64,000 nt of DNA from Psychrobacillus psychrodurans (GTDB lineage: Bacteria > Bacillota > Bacilli > Bacillales_A > Planococcaceae), in NCBI GenBank assembly GCA_900114885.1, contig FOUN01000001.1, positions 434,001 to 498,000 on the forward strand. Reading direction: 5' to 3'. Below are positions 1-9,378 of the stretch, piece by piece. The notes under the pieces were generated by a model. It made no database searches. It was not told the DNA's origin and saw only the letters and a list, made by a program, of their open reading frames with translations. A program made the position numbers and the translations under genes. Numbering within the stretch: position 1 is the stretch's first letter; the number at the start of each line of letters is the position of its first letter.

Positions 1-3000
1 GGATGTTGCAGGATCAATTAGCGTAGAAGGAGTGGAAACTGTTGCTCCAGTAAAAGAAGACTCAATTACAGAGCCTACAGTTGAAGAGCCAGTTTCAGAA
101 CCTGTTACAGAAGAGTCAAAAGAAGAAACTGATTCTGAGGAATTAAAGGAAGATGAGAAAGATGCTAAAGTAACATCTTTAAATTCGAATCCACTTATGG
201 CTGCTCAATCTATAAAAATAAATTCTATGAAATTTAGTTTAAAAATTGATGAAGAAGAACTCACTGCTGCATCAGCATTAACGATGGAGTTAGAGCAAAA
301 TCAGGTAGCAAAATACAATTTAGCTTTTGATGTTGACTTAACGGACAAGGAATATGTTGCTGGAGATTCTTTCATATTCGAACTTCCACCATCTGTATTA
401 AATTTCGGTAACTTCAGTGGAACTGTAGTTACAGAACCTGGTAATCCAGAATTTAATTATGAAACAGTAGGTCAAAAGGTTACAGTAATTTTAAAGAATG
501 ATATAACACCTGAACAAGCTCATTCTAATTACCCCATTGTTATGGAGTTCGAGTCAACATTCTCTCTTTCTGGGGATGAGTTATCTCAAGATATTATCAT
601 TCCGAAAGATAATAATCTAGACGAAACAGAAGTAATAGCTTTAACGTTTAAACCATCAACTAGCAATAAAACAACATCGAAGACAAACAAAGGTTTTAAA
701 ATAGTAGATGGAGAGCGAATAATTGACTGGGAAATTTGGGTTAACGAAGCTGGAAAGCAGTTATCGGCTGCAACTGTAGAGGATACTCCAGATAACAAGC
801 ATGAAATAGTGGCAGGATCCGTTCAGGTAGCAAAATATGATGTTGGTTTAAACGGTGTGATCAATAAAACAGGGGCTGGAATTTCTCATCTTACGAATTC
901 CAATTTTTCTGATATAAATTTGAATGGAAATAATGCCTACAAGATCACTTACAAAACAAAAGTAGTAGCAGAAAGTCTCGCAGGAAATCAATCATTTACT
1001 AATACTGCTACATTAACTAATGGCCCATCGACAGAGACTGCAAAAGGATCACAAAGTATTACTTATGGTGAAGTTCTTGCAAAGAATAAAATAACTGGTC
1101 AAGTTAATAATAACTATGAGACAAACTGGGAAATAAAGTACAATTATAATCTAGCGAAAATCCCAGCACCAACCGAATCAAACTACAATATTAAAGATAC
1201 TTTCCCAGGGCCACAAAATATCGATTTATCAACTATTAAAGTGTTTAAAATGGATGCGGTAAATGGATTAGTGACCGCTGGAAATGGAGAAGAAATTAGT
1301 AATTTATTATATGATATAGAGTCCGTTCCTGAAGGTTTCGAATTGAAATTCAAAAATGAGATTACGGATGCGTATAGAATTACTTATAAAGCTAAATACG
1401 ATGTTCTAAATCAGAAAGATTTCTATACAGGAAAAGATGGAAATCTTACGAACACTGTAACAAATGGAACGATTACAAAAACATCAGGACATCGCGTATA
1501 TCAAGGGATTTTAACTAAAGATTATTCACTAGATTTAAATGCCCAAAAACTAACATGGACAATTACAATTAAAGCGGATAATGAAGCAATTAGTAATCTA
1601 ACTTTTGAAGATTTGTTTAGTGAAGGCGCCCAAACGCTTACGAAGGGGCTTGATCAAACTGGTTTAACAGTTACTGGTATGACTGACCAGATTATATCCA
1701 TAACAGATGCATCTAAAGGGTTTGAGTTAACTGGTGGTAATATTGCAAAAGGTCAAACCGCAACGATTAAGTATACAACCGACTATGATATTGAAACAGC
1801 AGGAGTTGTTGCTAAAGCATATACAAACACTGCAAATGCTAGCTGGATATATAATGGAAACACGTATAAAGTTTCTGAATCAAAAACTTATACACCCTCA
1901 ACAACGACTGTTAATAACGGTAGTAAAGCAGGGAAATATGATTATATAAATCAACTATTTACTTGGGGTATTAAAGTTAACTTCAATAAACAGCCAATTG
2001 AAGGTGCTATCTTAAAGGATAATATTGGACCTGGTCATGAAATTATAGAAGATTCGTTCATTATATATGATTTCACTCCAGAGGGCGGAAATGATGAAAA
2101 CGGAACAATAGGGACTACAGAAGCTCTTGTAAAAAATACTGATTACACCGTATTAGTAAGCCCTGATAAGAAAAGTTTCACTTTAACTTTTGCTTCTGAT
2201 TTAGATAGCAGTAAAAACAAAAAAGCCTATTATGTTCAATACAAAACAAAAGACTCAGACAATATAATTGGTATTAGTAAAGAGCAATTAGATGCAGCAG
2301 GTGAGACTAATGAATCTAATTACCTGAACAGTGCAAGCTTTGAAACTAAAGGGATAACGCATAAATTACTATCTAACCCCGTAAAAGTAAATGATTCAAA
2401 TCATCTCGTTTCTAAAGGCATTAGTAACTCAAATTCAAGTGAGGGATCACTGACGTGGACGATAGATGTAAATAAATCACTTTCTAATATAGGGGAAGTC
2501 GTGTTAACAGATACACCTTCTAATAATTTAATGCTTATTTCAGATTCTATCGAAATTGCTGTTATGTCGATAAGCGAAACTAAAGGCGTAAGCGAAGGGA
2601 CTACTTGGGTTAAACCAACAAGTACAGAGTTAACTGTAAATAGTGATGGTAGCTTTAAATTGAACCTAGGAAATTTATCAAAAAAAGCAGTTCAAGTAAG
2701 GTATAAAACATTCGTTCTAGGTCTAAAAGGCGAGGCGTTTAATAATCTAGCGAAAATCTCATATAGTTTTTCCGAAGCTACGAGTGAAAACCAGAAAAAT
2801 GAAGATGAATTTAAAGATAATTTTGAATTTAGTAGATCAAATGCTTTTGCATCAGCTAATAAAGGAACAGTAAAACTTCAAAAAGTAGGGAAAGATACAC
2901 TCACTTCTTCTATAGAAGAACTTTCTGGAGTTAAGTTTCAGTTAATTAAAAAAATCGCGAATAAGGAATATATCATTAAGGAAGCAACTTCTGGTATAAA

Positions 3001-4627
3001 TGGTTATTTTGAATTTGCAAACGTTGGTTATGGAGACTATGTTATTAAAGAGGACACAACAACTACTCCTGCTGGATACGTTGGTTCTGCAAATATCCCA
3101 TTCACAATGAGTGCTGACACGGATATACTATTAACTGGAAATGAAGACATAGTTGTTGAAGTAATTAATGAAAAAGTTAATCAAGCTGTTAAACTAACAA
3201 AGGTCGATGTGAATGATGATAAACCATTAGCAGGTGCAGAATTTACATTATACGATCAACACGGAACTATTGTGAAAGATAAAGATAATAATGAGTTATC
3301 TAGTCTTACAACGAATCTCAATGGAGAAATAGCTGTGAATAATTTGGTTCCGGGTTCCTACTATTTCGAAGAAACAAAAGCACCAAACAATTATGTTTTT
3401 GGAGCAAGCAAAAAAACCGATATCTTTGAAATCAAGGAAAATCAAACAGTTTTCACTGAGGTAACAATGAAAAACGCACGTGGTAAAGGCGAAATTGTTA
3501 TCACTAAAGTGGATGCCTCTAATGATTCGATTCTTATAGACGGCGTTAAATTTGAGCTTTCTAACGAAGATGGTTCAATTAAAAACACAGCCACAACAAA
3601 GGATGGAATTGCAACATTTACTAATTTACCATATGATACGTACAAATTAGTAGAGGTAGAAGCGCATAAGGATTATCTTCTTGATCCTGTTGAAAAAACA
3701 ATTGTACTTGATTCGGAAACAGGAGTAAATGGAGCGATCCAAAAACTAACAGTTGAAAATAGTAAAACAAATCGCTCCGTTTTATTAACAAAATATAATT
3801 CAAATAAATCCTTAAAGCTTAAAGGAGCAATATTCGAATTAAGAAAAGCCACAACTGACGTAGATAAAGACGGAAATCCTTTGTTTGATATTGTTACTGG
3901 AATAGATTTGGAGAAGTTAACAACTGACGACAATGGTGAGATTAGTTTAAAAGACTTACCTGTTGGACAATATCAATTAATCGAAACAAAAGCACCAGCT
4001 GGATATAAGTTAGACAAAACACCAGTAGCATTTGAAATTATTGAGAAACAGGAAGAAACCATTACCCTTGAAAAAACAAATGCTAGAATTTCAACAGGTG
4101 GTGGGGGAACACCAGGAGATCCAGGTAACCCAGGCGAACCAGGTAACCCAGGTAACCCAGAAGATCCAGGAAAACCAGGCGAACCAGGTAACCCAGGCGA
4201 ACCAGGTAACCCAGGCGAACCAGGTAACCCAGGTGAACCAGGTAAACCAGGAGAACCAGGTAAACCAGGAGAACCAGGTAAACCAGGCGAACCAGGTAAA
4301 CCAGGTAACCCAGGCGAACCAGGAGATCCAAGCAACCCAAGCAACCCAAGCAACCCAGGCAACCCAGGCAACCCAGGCAACTCAGGTAACTCAGGTAACT
4401 CAGGAAATCCTAATAATACTGGTAACTCCAATGTTAATGGAGAACCAAGTACGCCAGAAAAAGCTGGAAATCTAAATGATTCAAATACGATAAATGAAAC
4501 TAGTGGAGGAAACTACCTTCCTCAAACAGGAGAAGCCTACCCAATAGGTACAATATTTGGTGGTATTGCATCCATCCTAGTTGGTCTTTGGATAGCATTC
4601 AATAGAAGAAAAACGTTTAAAGCATAA
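1..4627 (+). CDS. LPxTG cell-wall-anchored adhesin with SpaA/Cna_B domains, 5' end outside window
   Basis: The reading frame is open from position 2 with no stop, so the N-terminus and signal peptide lie outside the window; GTG at 32 is only the first in-frame start-like codon. Numbering from that codon (1531 residues), an acidic E/K-rich stretch (about 1-60) is followed by repeated Ig-like adhesion modules of the Cna collagen-binding-repeat kind (about 60-940). Four SpaA/Cna_B-type domains follow (about 950-1350), with recurring strands such as KLTKVD, ITKVD, LLTKY and end motifs ETKAPNNY and ETKAPAGY, typical of domains locked by intramolecular isopeptide bonds. A Pro/Gly-rich wall-spanning repeat (about 1360-1460) leads to the sortase signal LPQTG at 1496, a hydrophobic helix and an RRKTFKA tail. 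Role: covalently anchored surface protein, probably adhesive; ligand unknown. A strong hairpin terminator follows at 4641. Confidence 0.93.
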   Translation, partial: DVAGSISVEGVETVAPVKEDSITEPTVEEPVSEPVTEESKEETDSEELKEDEKDAKVTSLNSNPLMAAQSIKINSMKFSLKIDEEELTAASALTMELEQNQVAKYNLAFDVDLTDKEYVAGDSFIFELPPSVLNFGNFSGTVVTEPGNPEFNYETVGQKVTVILKNDITPEQAHSNYPIVMEFESTFSLSGDELSQDIIIPKDNNLDETEVIALTFKPSTSNKTTSKTNKGFKIVDGERIIDWEIWVNEAGKQLSAATVEDTPDNKHEIVAGSVQVAKYDVGLNGVINKTGAGISHLTNSNFSDINLNGNNAYKITYKTKVVAESLAGNQSFTNTATLTNGPSTETAKGSQSITYGEVLAKNKITGQVNNNYETNWEIKYNYNLAKIPAPTESNYNIKDTFPGPQNIDLSTIKVFKMDAVNGLVTAGNGEEISNLLYDIESVPEGFELKFKNEITDAYRITYKAKYDVLNQKDFYTGKDGNLTNTVTNGTITKTSGHRVYQGILTKDYSLDLNAQKLTWTITIKADNEAISNLTFEDLFSEGAQTLTKGLDQTGLTVTGMTDQIISITDASKGFELTGGNIAKGQTATIKYTTDYDIETAGVVAKAYTNTANASWIYNGNTYKVSESKTYTPSTTTVNNGSKAGKYDYINQLFTWGIKVNFNKQPIEGAILKDNIGPGHEIIEDSFIIYDFTPEGGNDENGTIGTTEALVKNTDYTVLVSPDKKSFTLTFASDLDSSKNKKAYYVQYKTKDSDNIIGISKEQLDAAGETNESNYLNSASFETKGITHKLLSNPVKVNDSNHLVSKGISNSNSSEGSLTWTIDVNKSLSNIGEVVLTDTPSNNLMLISDSIEIAVMSISETKGVSEGTTWVKPTSTELTVNSDGSFKLNLGNLSKKAVQVRYKTFVLGLKGEAFNNLAKISYSFSEATSENQKNEDEFKDNFEFSRSNAFASANKGTVKLQKVGKDTLTSSIEELSGVKFQLIKKIANKEYIIKEATSGINGYFEFANVGYGDYVIKEDTTTTPAGYVGSANIPFTMSADTDILLTGNEDIVVEVINEKVNQAVKLTKVDVNDDKPLAGAEFTLYDQHGTIVKDKDNNELSSLTTNLNGEIAVNNLVPGSYYFEETKAPNNYVFGASKKTDIFEIKENQTVFTEVTMKNARGKGEIVITKVDASNDSILIDGVKFELSNEDGSIKNTATTKDGIATFTNLPYDTYKLVEVEAHKDYLLDPVEKTIVLDSETGVNGAIQKLTVENSKTNRSVLLTKYNSNKSLKLKGAIFELRKATTDVDKDGNPLFDIVTGIDLEKLTTDDNGEISLKDLPVGQYQLIETKAPAGYKLDKTPVAFEIIEKQEETITLEKTNARISTGGGGTPGDPGNPGEPGNPGNPEDPGKPGEPGNPGEPGNPGEPGNPGEPGKPGEPGKPGEPGKPGEPGKPGNPGEPGDPSNPSNPSNPGNPGNPGNSGNSGNSGNPNNTGNSNVNGEPSTPEKAGNLNDSNTINETSGGNYLPQTGEAYPIGTIFGGIASILVGLWIAFNRRKTFKA
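4111..4410 (+). repeat. Gly-X-Pro coding repeat in the wall-spanning region
   Basis: A 9-nt periodic repeat, often paired into 18-nt units based on CCAGGTAACCCAGGCGAA, encodes a long run of Gly-X-Pro triplets with X = Asn, Glu or Lys, then degenerates to SNP and NSG triplets. The reverse strand stays open here only because of this periodicity. Such regions usually span peptidoglycan in LPxTG proteins; the strict Gly every third residue is also collagen-like. Copy number is likely variable between strains. Confidence 0.85.
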
Positions 4628-4640
4628 TATTAAATATTAA

Positions 4641-4686
4641 GAGAACTATTAGTAGTTTACGACAAACACTAATAGTTCTCTTTTTT
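4641..4686 (+). terminator. Rho-independent terminator of the LPxTG gene
   Basis: Perfect 13-bp stem GAGAACTATTAGT / ACTAATAGTTCTC (4641-4653 and 4668-4680) with a 14-nt loop, followed by six T. It begins 13 nt after the adhesin stop codon. A closely related hairpin stands at 43699-43752 without an obvious gene. Confidence 0.92.
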
Positions 4687-4846
4687 ATTTATGATTAGGT
4701 ATATATTCCTTATAATTAGTTATACATTAAAGATATTAGGACTTTCTCCTTTGAAATTATATTTTATAAATATTATTTTAGAACTATTTATGGATGATAG
4801 TTATAGTAATATTTAATATAATTAATTTAAAACTGGAGGGGTCAAG

Positions 4847-5971
4847 ATGAACCACATATTTAAGTTACTTATTGCTATCGTATTGCTATTAAGTATTACC
4901 CCAATGCATATTTTTGCAGCAGCACCCTCTTCCATGACTATCACAAAGTCCGAGGAACAAACGGCATATGACAATATCGTAAAAAGTTTGCTAAATGCTG
5001 AAACAAATACGACCTTTAATGCTAGTAAAATTAGTTATAAGGATATTGCAAAAATAGTAAATCAGGCAGTAGCAAATAATCCTTCTATCTCATACTACAA
5101 TGGGCTAACTGCTTCTTCAAACGGAACGATAAACTTTAAATACAAAGCTGACAGAAAAGTCATTTTAGAGAAAAACAAAAAGGTAAACATGGAAGTTGAT
5201 AGAATAATAAAAGAAAATATCAGAAAGGGCATGAGTGACCTTGAAAAAGTAAAGAGCATTCACGATTACCTCGTATTATCTGTTGCGTACGATTATGATA
5301 ACTTCTTAAAAAATAATGTTTCCGATGATTCCTATGAAGCTTATGGAGCCCTTATAAATAAAATCGCTGTTTGTGACGGTTATACAAAGTCAATGGCATT
5401 GATACTTAATAAGGTAGGGGTACAAACTATACAAGTAACAGGGATTGCGAATGGCGGAAATCACTCTTGGAATATGGTAAAGATAGATGGTCAATATTAT
5501 CATGTCGACACCACGTGGGATGATCCGGTCCCAAATAAGCCCGGAAGTGTTCATTATAATTACTTTTTAAAAAATACTAAGCAACTAAAAGTAAATCATC
5601 AATGGGATGAAACTACATATCCAGTAGCTACAAGCTCTAAATTCAATTACTTTCACAATATGAATAATATGGTAGAAAAAGATGGAATGTATTATTATTC
5701 CGATTCTAAAGACAACCTATTATATAAAATGGATAAAAAAACGTTAAAGAAAACAAAAGTTCTAGTAGATAAAGTTCCATACTTTGCTATTCAGGGCCAA
5801 TGGATATACTATAGCAACTATTCTAATGGGGGCTATTTATATAAGGTAAAGCTAACTGGAAAAGAAAAAAAGCAAATCAACTCAATCCATTCTGAAGTAA
5901 TGTTTATTAAAGACAATATTCTTTATTATCAAAATACTAAAACAAAAAAGAATCTCAAATTAGTTCTATAG
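4847..5971 (+). CDS. Secreted transglutaminase-like protein with C-terminal DUF5050-like region
   Basis: The 374-residue protein starts at an ATG preceded by GGAGGGG. It has a signal peptide (about 1-25, cleavage near FAAA). A transglutaminase-like fold covers about 130-260: the candidate Cys is C176 in VCDGYTK, the His is H206 in NHSWN and the Asp is D221 in HVDTTWDDP, so the Cys-His-Asp triad is complete. Residues about 270-370 have repeated YYY/WIYYSN/LYKV strands like the DUF5050 propeller family. Bacterial members of this fold are often proteases or cell-wall/protein crosslinkers; substrate unknown. It lies between two other surface or wall genes and has its own terminator. Confidence 0.88.
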   Translation: MNHIFKLLIAIVLLLSITPMHIFAAAPSSMTITKSEEQTAYDNIVKSLLNAETNTTFNASKISYKDIAKIVNQAVANNPSISYYNGLTASSNGTINFKYKADRKVILEKNKKVNMEVDRIIKENIRKGMSDLEKVKSIHDYLVLSVAYDYDNFLKNNVSDDSYEAYGALINKIAVCDGYTKSMALILNKVGVQTIQVTGIANGGNHSWNMVKIDGQYYHVDTTWDDPVPNKPGSVHYNYFLKNTKQLKVNHQWDETTYPVATSSKFNYFHNMNNMVEKDGMYYYSDSKDNLLYKMDKKTLKKTKVLVDKVPYFAIQGQWIYYSNYSNGGYLYKVKLTGKEKKQINSIHSEVMFIKDNILYYQNTKTKKNLKLVL

Positions 5972-5980
5972 ATTAACTTT

Positions 5981-6012
5981 GCTAGTATCTAAATGGATAC
6001 TAGCATTTTTTT
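5981..6012 (+). terminator. Terminator after the transglutaminase-like gene
   Basis: 9-bp stem GCTAGTATC / GATACTAGC (5981-5989, 5996-6004) with a 6-nt loop, then A and seven T. Confidence 0.9.
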
Positions 6013-6057
6013 GTCCCTGTGTAGGAAACAATTCAGAATCGTTTCCTACACAGGGAC
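6013..6057. repeat. Family-1 repeat, head-to-head palindromic pair
   Basis: GTCCCTGTGTAGGAAACAAT plus TC (6013-6034) is followed after one base by its reverse complement with a single difference (6036-6057). The 45-bp unit is therefore a near-perfect palindrome. It sits exactly between two convergent terminators (5981-6012 plus strand, 6058-6088 minus strand). Other copies of the same unit lie at 8441, 28593, 38784, 38945, 39147, 48401, 48484 and 48582. Confidence 0.88.
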
Positions 6058-6088
6058 AAAAAAACCACTCAAGTATTTACTTGAGTGG
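6058..6088 (-). terminator. Terminator of the glucosaminidase gene (minus strand)
   Basis: 10-bp perfect stem CCACTCAAGT / ACTTGAGTGG (6065-6074, 6079-6088) with an ATTT loop. On the minus strand it is followed by seven T (A run 6058-6064). It lies 9 nt past the stop codon. Confidence 0.92.
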
Positions 6089-6096
6089 ACTCAATG

Positions 6097-7779
6097 TTAT
6101 TTAACTGGAATTTCCTGTACATAGTCACGATGGATATATAGTTCCTCATAATCCACCGAATCCGACAGAATTTTAATCCACTCAGCTTCTGGTAGATTAT
6201 CATCTAAAATAGTGATTGGCATTCCAGCTTTTGTATATCTATACGCAGCTGTATATTCCGTTCCAGGTCCAGTTCGAACGTTTAAACCTGATGTGTTCGT
6301 AATTCCAAGCTTGTATTTTGTAATTGAATCTTTACCGCCCATCATTTGATCGATGCGATACATATGACCAGCTGCCTTTGCTCCCCAGTATGGATCAGAT
6401 GCATATTTCATATTGATACCAATTGCTTTATTACCAAAAACAGCACCGTTTGCGTAACCAGCGTTTGGTGGTAGATAGTTTTTATTTATAAAGGCATTAA
6501 TTAATTCATCAATATTGGATTCGACTGTTGGGAAATACTTAGCAAGTGGATTGTTATCGGATACATATAACCCAAATAAGTTATTATATTGTTGTGCTCT
6601 ATTACTTAATCCATAGGCACTCTCATGCTGTGCCAATGCTAGGATAAATAATGCATTGATATGTTGTGTTTCTTCTATCTGTTTAAGATAAGAACCAAGC
6701 CCAATAAGCTTACTTTTTTGAGAAGCTTGTTGATATAGCACATTATTTGGATAATCACTTTCTAGTTTTAGAAGCATAGCACTTATATACGCATCAATTT
6801 CTTCAGCTGTATAGGTTGTTTTACTCCGTGCGGATAGGTATTCGAAATAGGGATAGCTTGTCCCGATTTCTTGTCCCGATGTGTTTGTAAAATGTGTACC
6901 ATCAACACTATAATATTTTTGACCAGCTGTCATGAAATTAGGAGCAGCTCCGATTTGATAAGAAGAGTAGGTTTTGCTACTAGTCGAATAAATGGAATGA
7001 ACTAGCTCACTATTTGAAACGGAATAATAGGATCTTCCTGTTAAAGCATTCTGGGGAATTAATTTACTATTTTCTTGACTTATAAACATGTTTTTACCGG
7101 CCACATTAACTTCCACGTAAGTATCAGTGGAACTTATATACGGTAGTTCCGTATTTGAAATGACATATGTAACTGGTTTAGAAAGCTGTTTGTCCGAATA
7201 TATATTCGTTAATACATTAGATGCGTGAGCTCTAGTCACCACCATTCCACTTGGAATCTTAACAAGCGAATCCTTATATTGGATTCCTTGGCTAGATTTC
7301 AAGTTAGTTAAAGCATTTTCGTATGAATCATATGAATTAACAAAACTTGTTGTTCCATCGGAAGCGATATTCACAATATCATATGTACCGTGAGTTTCAA
7401 TGGTAAATTTCTTTTGTTTGTTTGATGACAGGGGTTTACCACTTTCATCTTTAATGCTATTCGTAATATGTAATGTATACGCATTGGAAAAATTATAACC
7501 TTCCACGGGTGGTGCAATTGTTACACTCTTCCGATCTGGTGAAATGGTAATTGTACCATTATTTTTAACACCAAACTGATCCAAAACATAAACTGAGTTG
7601 AGATTAACGCTAGTAGGATCTACCGCCTTATTAAAAGTAATAGTCCAAGTTTTGTTAGTACTTACGTTTGTAGCTTCATCAGTTGGAGCGGCAGCTACCC
7701 ATGCAGGTAGTATCAACATCATTAATAGCGTAAGAAAACTAATGATAATATTCTTGTTTGAATGGTTTCTTTGTACCAA
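6097..7779 (-). CDS. Secreted N-acetylglucosaminidase (autolysin) with Ig-like N-terminus and SH3b C-terminus
   Basis: 560 residues from a TTG start preceded by AAGGGGGAA at good spacing. A signal peptide (about 1-30, ending AWVAAA) is followed by a bacterial Ig-like/SbsA-type domain (about 35-130, with ITFNKAVDPTSV and SPDRKSVTIAPP). A linker of unclear fold leads to a glucosaminidase/GH73-type domain (about 360-480) with AQHESAYG, carrying the probable catalytic Glu, and NNLFGLY. A C-terminal SH3b domain (about 490-555) contains LNVRTGPGTEY, a wall-binding signature. It resembles LytG/LytD-type autolysins acting on peptidoglycan glycan strands. It is transcribed alone, convergent to the transglutaminase-like gene. 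Confidence 0.9.
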   Translation of the reverse strand: MVQRNHSNKNIIISFLTLLMMLILPAWVAAAPTDEATNVSTNKTWTITFNKAVDPTSVNLNSVYVLDQFGVKNNGTITISPDRKSVTIAPPVEGYNFSNAYTLHITNSIKDESGKPLSSNKQKKFTIETHGTYDIVNIASDGTTSFVNSYDSYENALTNLKSSQGIQYKDSLVKIPSGMVVTRAHASNVLTNIYSDKQLSKPVTYVISNTELPYISSTDTYVEVNVAGKNMFISQENSKLIPQNALTGRSYYSVSNSELVHSIYSTSSKTYSSYQIGAAPNFMTAGQKYYSVDGTHFTNTSGQEIGTSYPYFEYLSARSKTTYTAEEIDAYISAMLLKLESDYPNNVLYQQASQKSKLIGLGSYLKQIEETQHINALFILALAQHESAYGLSNRAQQYNNLFGLYVSDNNPLAKYFPTVESNIDELINAFINKNYLPPNAGYANGAVFGNKAIGINMKYASDPYWGAKAAGHMYRIDQMMGGKDSITKYKLGITNTSGLNVRTGPGTEYTAAYRYTKAGMPITILDDNLPEAEWIKILSDSVDYEELYIHRDYVQEIPVK

Positions 7780-7942
7780 TTAAACTTCCCCCTTTATTTC
7801 AATCTTTCACCCTACCATACTACCAGTTTATGTACTAAAGTTCTATGTCGTTTTGGATTATTTTAGAAATTGATAACATAATTATAAAATATCTATTACA
7901 ATAGTAGTTGAAATCAATTATCGAAACTTGGAGGAGATATTC

Positions 7943-8359
7943 ATGATTACTAAACTAACAAAAACAGCATTATCAATTTTATTAGTGTTTGGACTTTTTA
8001 TGGCATTCTCTACAGACACACTAGCTGCAACGAAAGTAATGTGGGGAAAAACAGAGCTTAAGTTAGGACAAATCGGGAAAGTAACAGTTCTAGCAGATAC
8101 ACCTCTCGTGAAAGTGGAAAGCAATGGTACACTGTCGACTGTTCGTATACTGAAAAAAGGCGATGAATACCGGGTGTATAGCTACAAAGGTCAACATAAC
8201 GGGTTATACGGTGTTGGTGGAGGCAGTTTCGTTCAAAAGAACACAACGAAAGTAAAATACGAAACACCTTCAAAGAAAAAATTAGCGCTCGTAACTCTTA
8301 AACCAATCATTACGACACCAGTCGACCCGCCAGCATTGGAAGTTGTAGATATACAATAG
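7943..8359 (+). CDS. Small secreted protein of unknown function
   Basis: I chose the ATG at 7943 because GGAGGAG lies 6 nt upstream; a TTG at 7928 would put the ribosome site inside the gene. The product has 138 residues with a clear signal peptide (about 1-27, ending TLAA). The mature part is compact and Lys-rich with the motifs VMWGKTELK, GQIGKVTVLA, YGVGGGSFVQ and KVKYETPSKKK; I recall a similar unit in secreted Bacillales wall proteins, probably an SH3-like or beta-strand module, without a known function. A Pro-rich tail ends the protein. It stands alone between a divergent autolysin gene and its own terminator. Confidence 0.8.
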   Translation: MITKLTKTALSILLVFGLFMAFSTDTLAATKVMWGKTELKLGQIGKVTVLADTPLVKVESNGTLSTVRILKKGDEYRVYSYKGQHNGLYGVGGGSFVQKNTTKVKYETPSKKKLALVTLKPIITTPVDPPALEVVDIQ

Positions 8360-8385
8360 AATATGTCCTGAAAATCAATACAATA

Positions 8386-8436
8386 AATAGAAGTCCTTTC
8401 ATCCTATTGTCGGTGGAAAGACTTCTATTTATTTTT
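8386..8436 (+). terminator. Terminator after the small secreted protein gene
   Basis: Stem AATAGAAGTCcTTTC / GAAAGACTTCTATT (8386-8400, 8416-8429) with one bulged C and a 15-nt loop, followed by a T-rich run. Confidence 0.85.
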
Positions 8437-8440
8437 GTGT

Positions 8441-8462
8441 GCCCCTGTGTAGGAAACAATTT
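8441..8462 (+). repeat. Family-1 repeat copy
   Basis: GCCCCTGTGTAGGAAACAAT follows the terminator of the small secreted protein gene directly and has the same orientation as that gene. It differs from the consensus at one position. Confidence 0.75.
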
Positions 8463-8511
8463 CTCCGAATTAGAATAATGGTAATTAGAACTATTATTTC
8501 TTCTTTCGGCT

Positions 8512-8724
8512 ATGCAGAAATTCCCAAAAGGACTAAGTAGCTTTGGGGATTTCATTGCTCTCTGGACATACCTTTATCTTAGGGGAGCTATTACTGATAT
8601 AAAAACAGTTTTCACCACAAAGTATTCAAAAACATTAGTAGATTTAAAAGGAAAAGCCTTTACATTTCCTATTACCATTAAAAATAATATGGATCTGACT
8701 GTAAACTTCACGTTGAAATTCTAA
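8512..8724 (+). pseudogene. Decayed 3' fragment of a paralogue of the 9379-10509 gene
   Basis: A 70-codon open stretch without a ribosome-binding site. Its last 30 residues (LVDLKGKAFTFPITIKNN, then LTVNFTLKF) align with the C-terminus of the 9379-10509 protein (INEMKGKSVVVPLTVNNG, then LNVDFTIHF), including the position of the stop. The upstream part does not match convincingly. A good terminator follows at 8750, as expected for the tail of a former gene. I read this as the relic of a duplicated wall-protein gene; the exact 5' limit is uncertain. Confidence 0.6.
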
Positions 8725-8749
8725 TCACAAGGAAATTAATACTGGCGAT

Positions 8750-8786
8750 AAAAGTCATTGGGATGGAAAAATTCCGATGGCTTTTT
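8750..8786 (+). terminator. Terminator of the decayed paralogue
   Basis: 12-bp stem AAAAGTCATTGG / CCGATGGCTTTT with two G-T pairs (8750-8761, 8774-8785), 12-nt loop and T run. Confidence 0.78.
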
Positions 8787-8844
8787 CTATTCTTAAAAAT
8801 CTATAGCTTAGTTTTTTATCATTATAGAAGCTAATACTATTACT

Positions 8845-9107
8845 TGAGTCAATTTCATAATTACCTGTTTCAATTAAAAACGCGGATATTCACGTCATTT
8901 CACATTTTTTTATTCGACTTTTAAAAAGTCAATCTTGTTGATTGGAGTGGAAGGTGGCGACTCCAGCGGGAACAGCACGAGCTGAAAGCCCCGCAGGAAC
9001 GTAGTGACGAGGAGATTGAAGCCGTGCCCGCGGAAAGCGTCCGCCTGGAACGGAAATCCACGTTGTTCGGATTTCACTATTTAATATGCTTTTATGAAAT
9101 CGATTCA
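8845..9107. repeat. Family-2 MITE-like element, best preserved copy (263 bp)
   Basis: Left terminus TGAGTCAATTTCATAA (8845-8860) is an inverted repeat of right terminus TTATGAAATCGATTCA (9092-9107), 14 of 16 positions matching. Inside is a GC-rich core (about 8938-9070) in an AT-rich surrounding, starting TTGATTGGAGTGGAAGG and containing CCAGCGGGAACAGC, GAGCTGAAAGCCCCGCAGG, CGTAGTGACGAGGAG and GCGTCCGCCTGGAACGG. The core ends can pair (GATTGGAGTGGAAGG with CCTGGAACGGAAATC, imperfect). No ORF or transposase is present. The rest of the 8725-9378 gap is AT-rich; I see nothing else in it except the terminator at 8750. Confidence 0.85.
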
Positions 9108-9378
9108 CTTAACAAAAATCTCCTAAAAATATCTATTGTATTGGTTATTTAACAGGAAATATAAAGTTAAATAATACCATTTAGCTAGACACAGTGATTC
9201 TCGAAAATTGTAGAAAAGTAATGTGGATGAATTAACTAAAGTAGGTTATTAGAACGAAAATTGAAAAAATTTAAATTATTTTGTCTAGCAATCTAAAAAG
9301 TGGGTAATTAGATAATATTCTGATAGTTGTTGAGATAGCTCTATCTTCAATTACTAATCACCTAAAAGGAGGAGCAAA

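Noticed and set aside
4111-4410. Possible CRISPR or tandem-repeat locus
   Set aside because: The period is 9-18 nt with no spacers, and it is in frame inside a coding region.
3973-4431. Long open frames on the minus strand and in a second plus frame across the adhesin repeat
   Set aside because: They exist only because the 9-nt repeat keeps all frames open; no ribosome site and only low-complexity products.
8725-9378. tRNA or other conserved RNA gene in the GC-rich block
   Set aside because: The block is the core of a repeat with inverted termini and recurs at four other places; no tRNA-like cloverleaf could be drawn.
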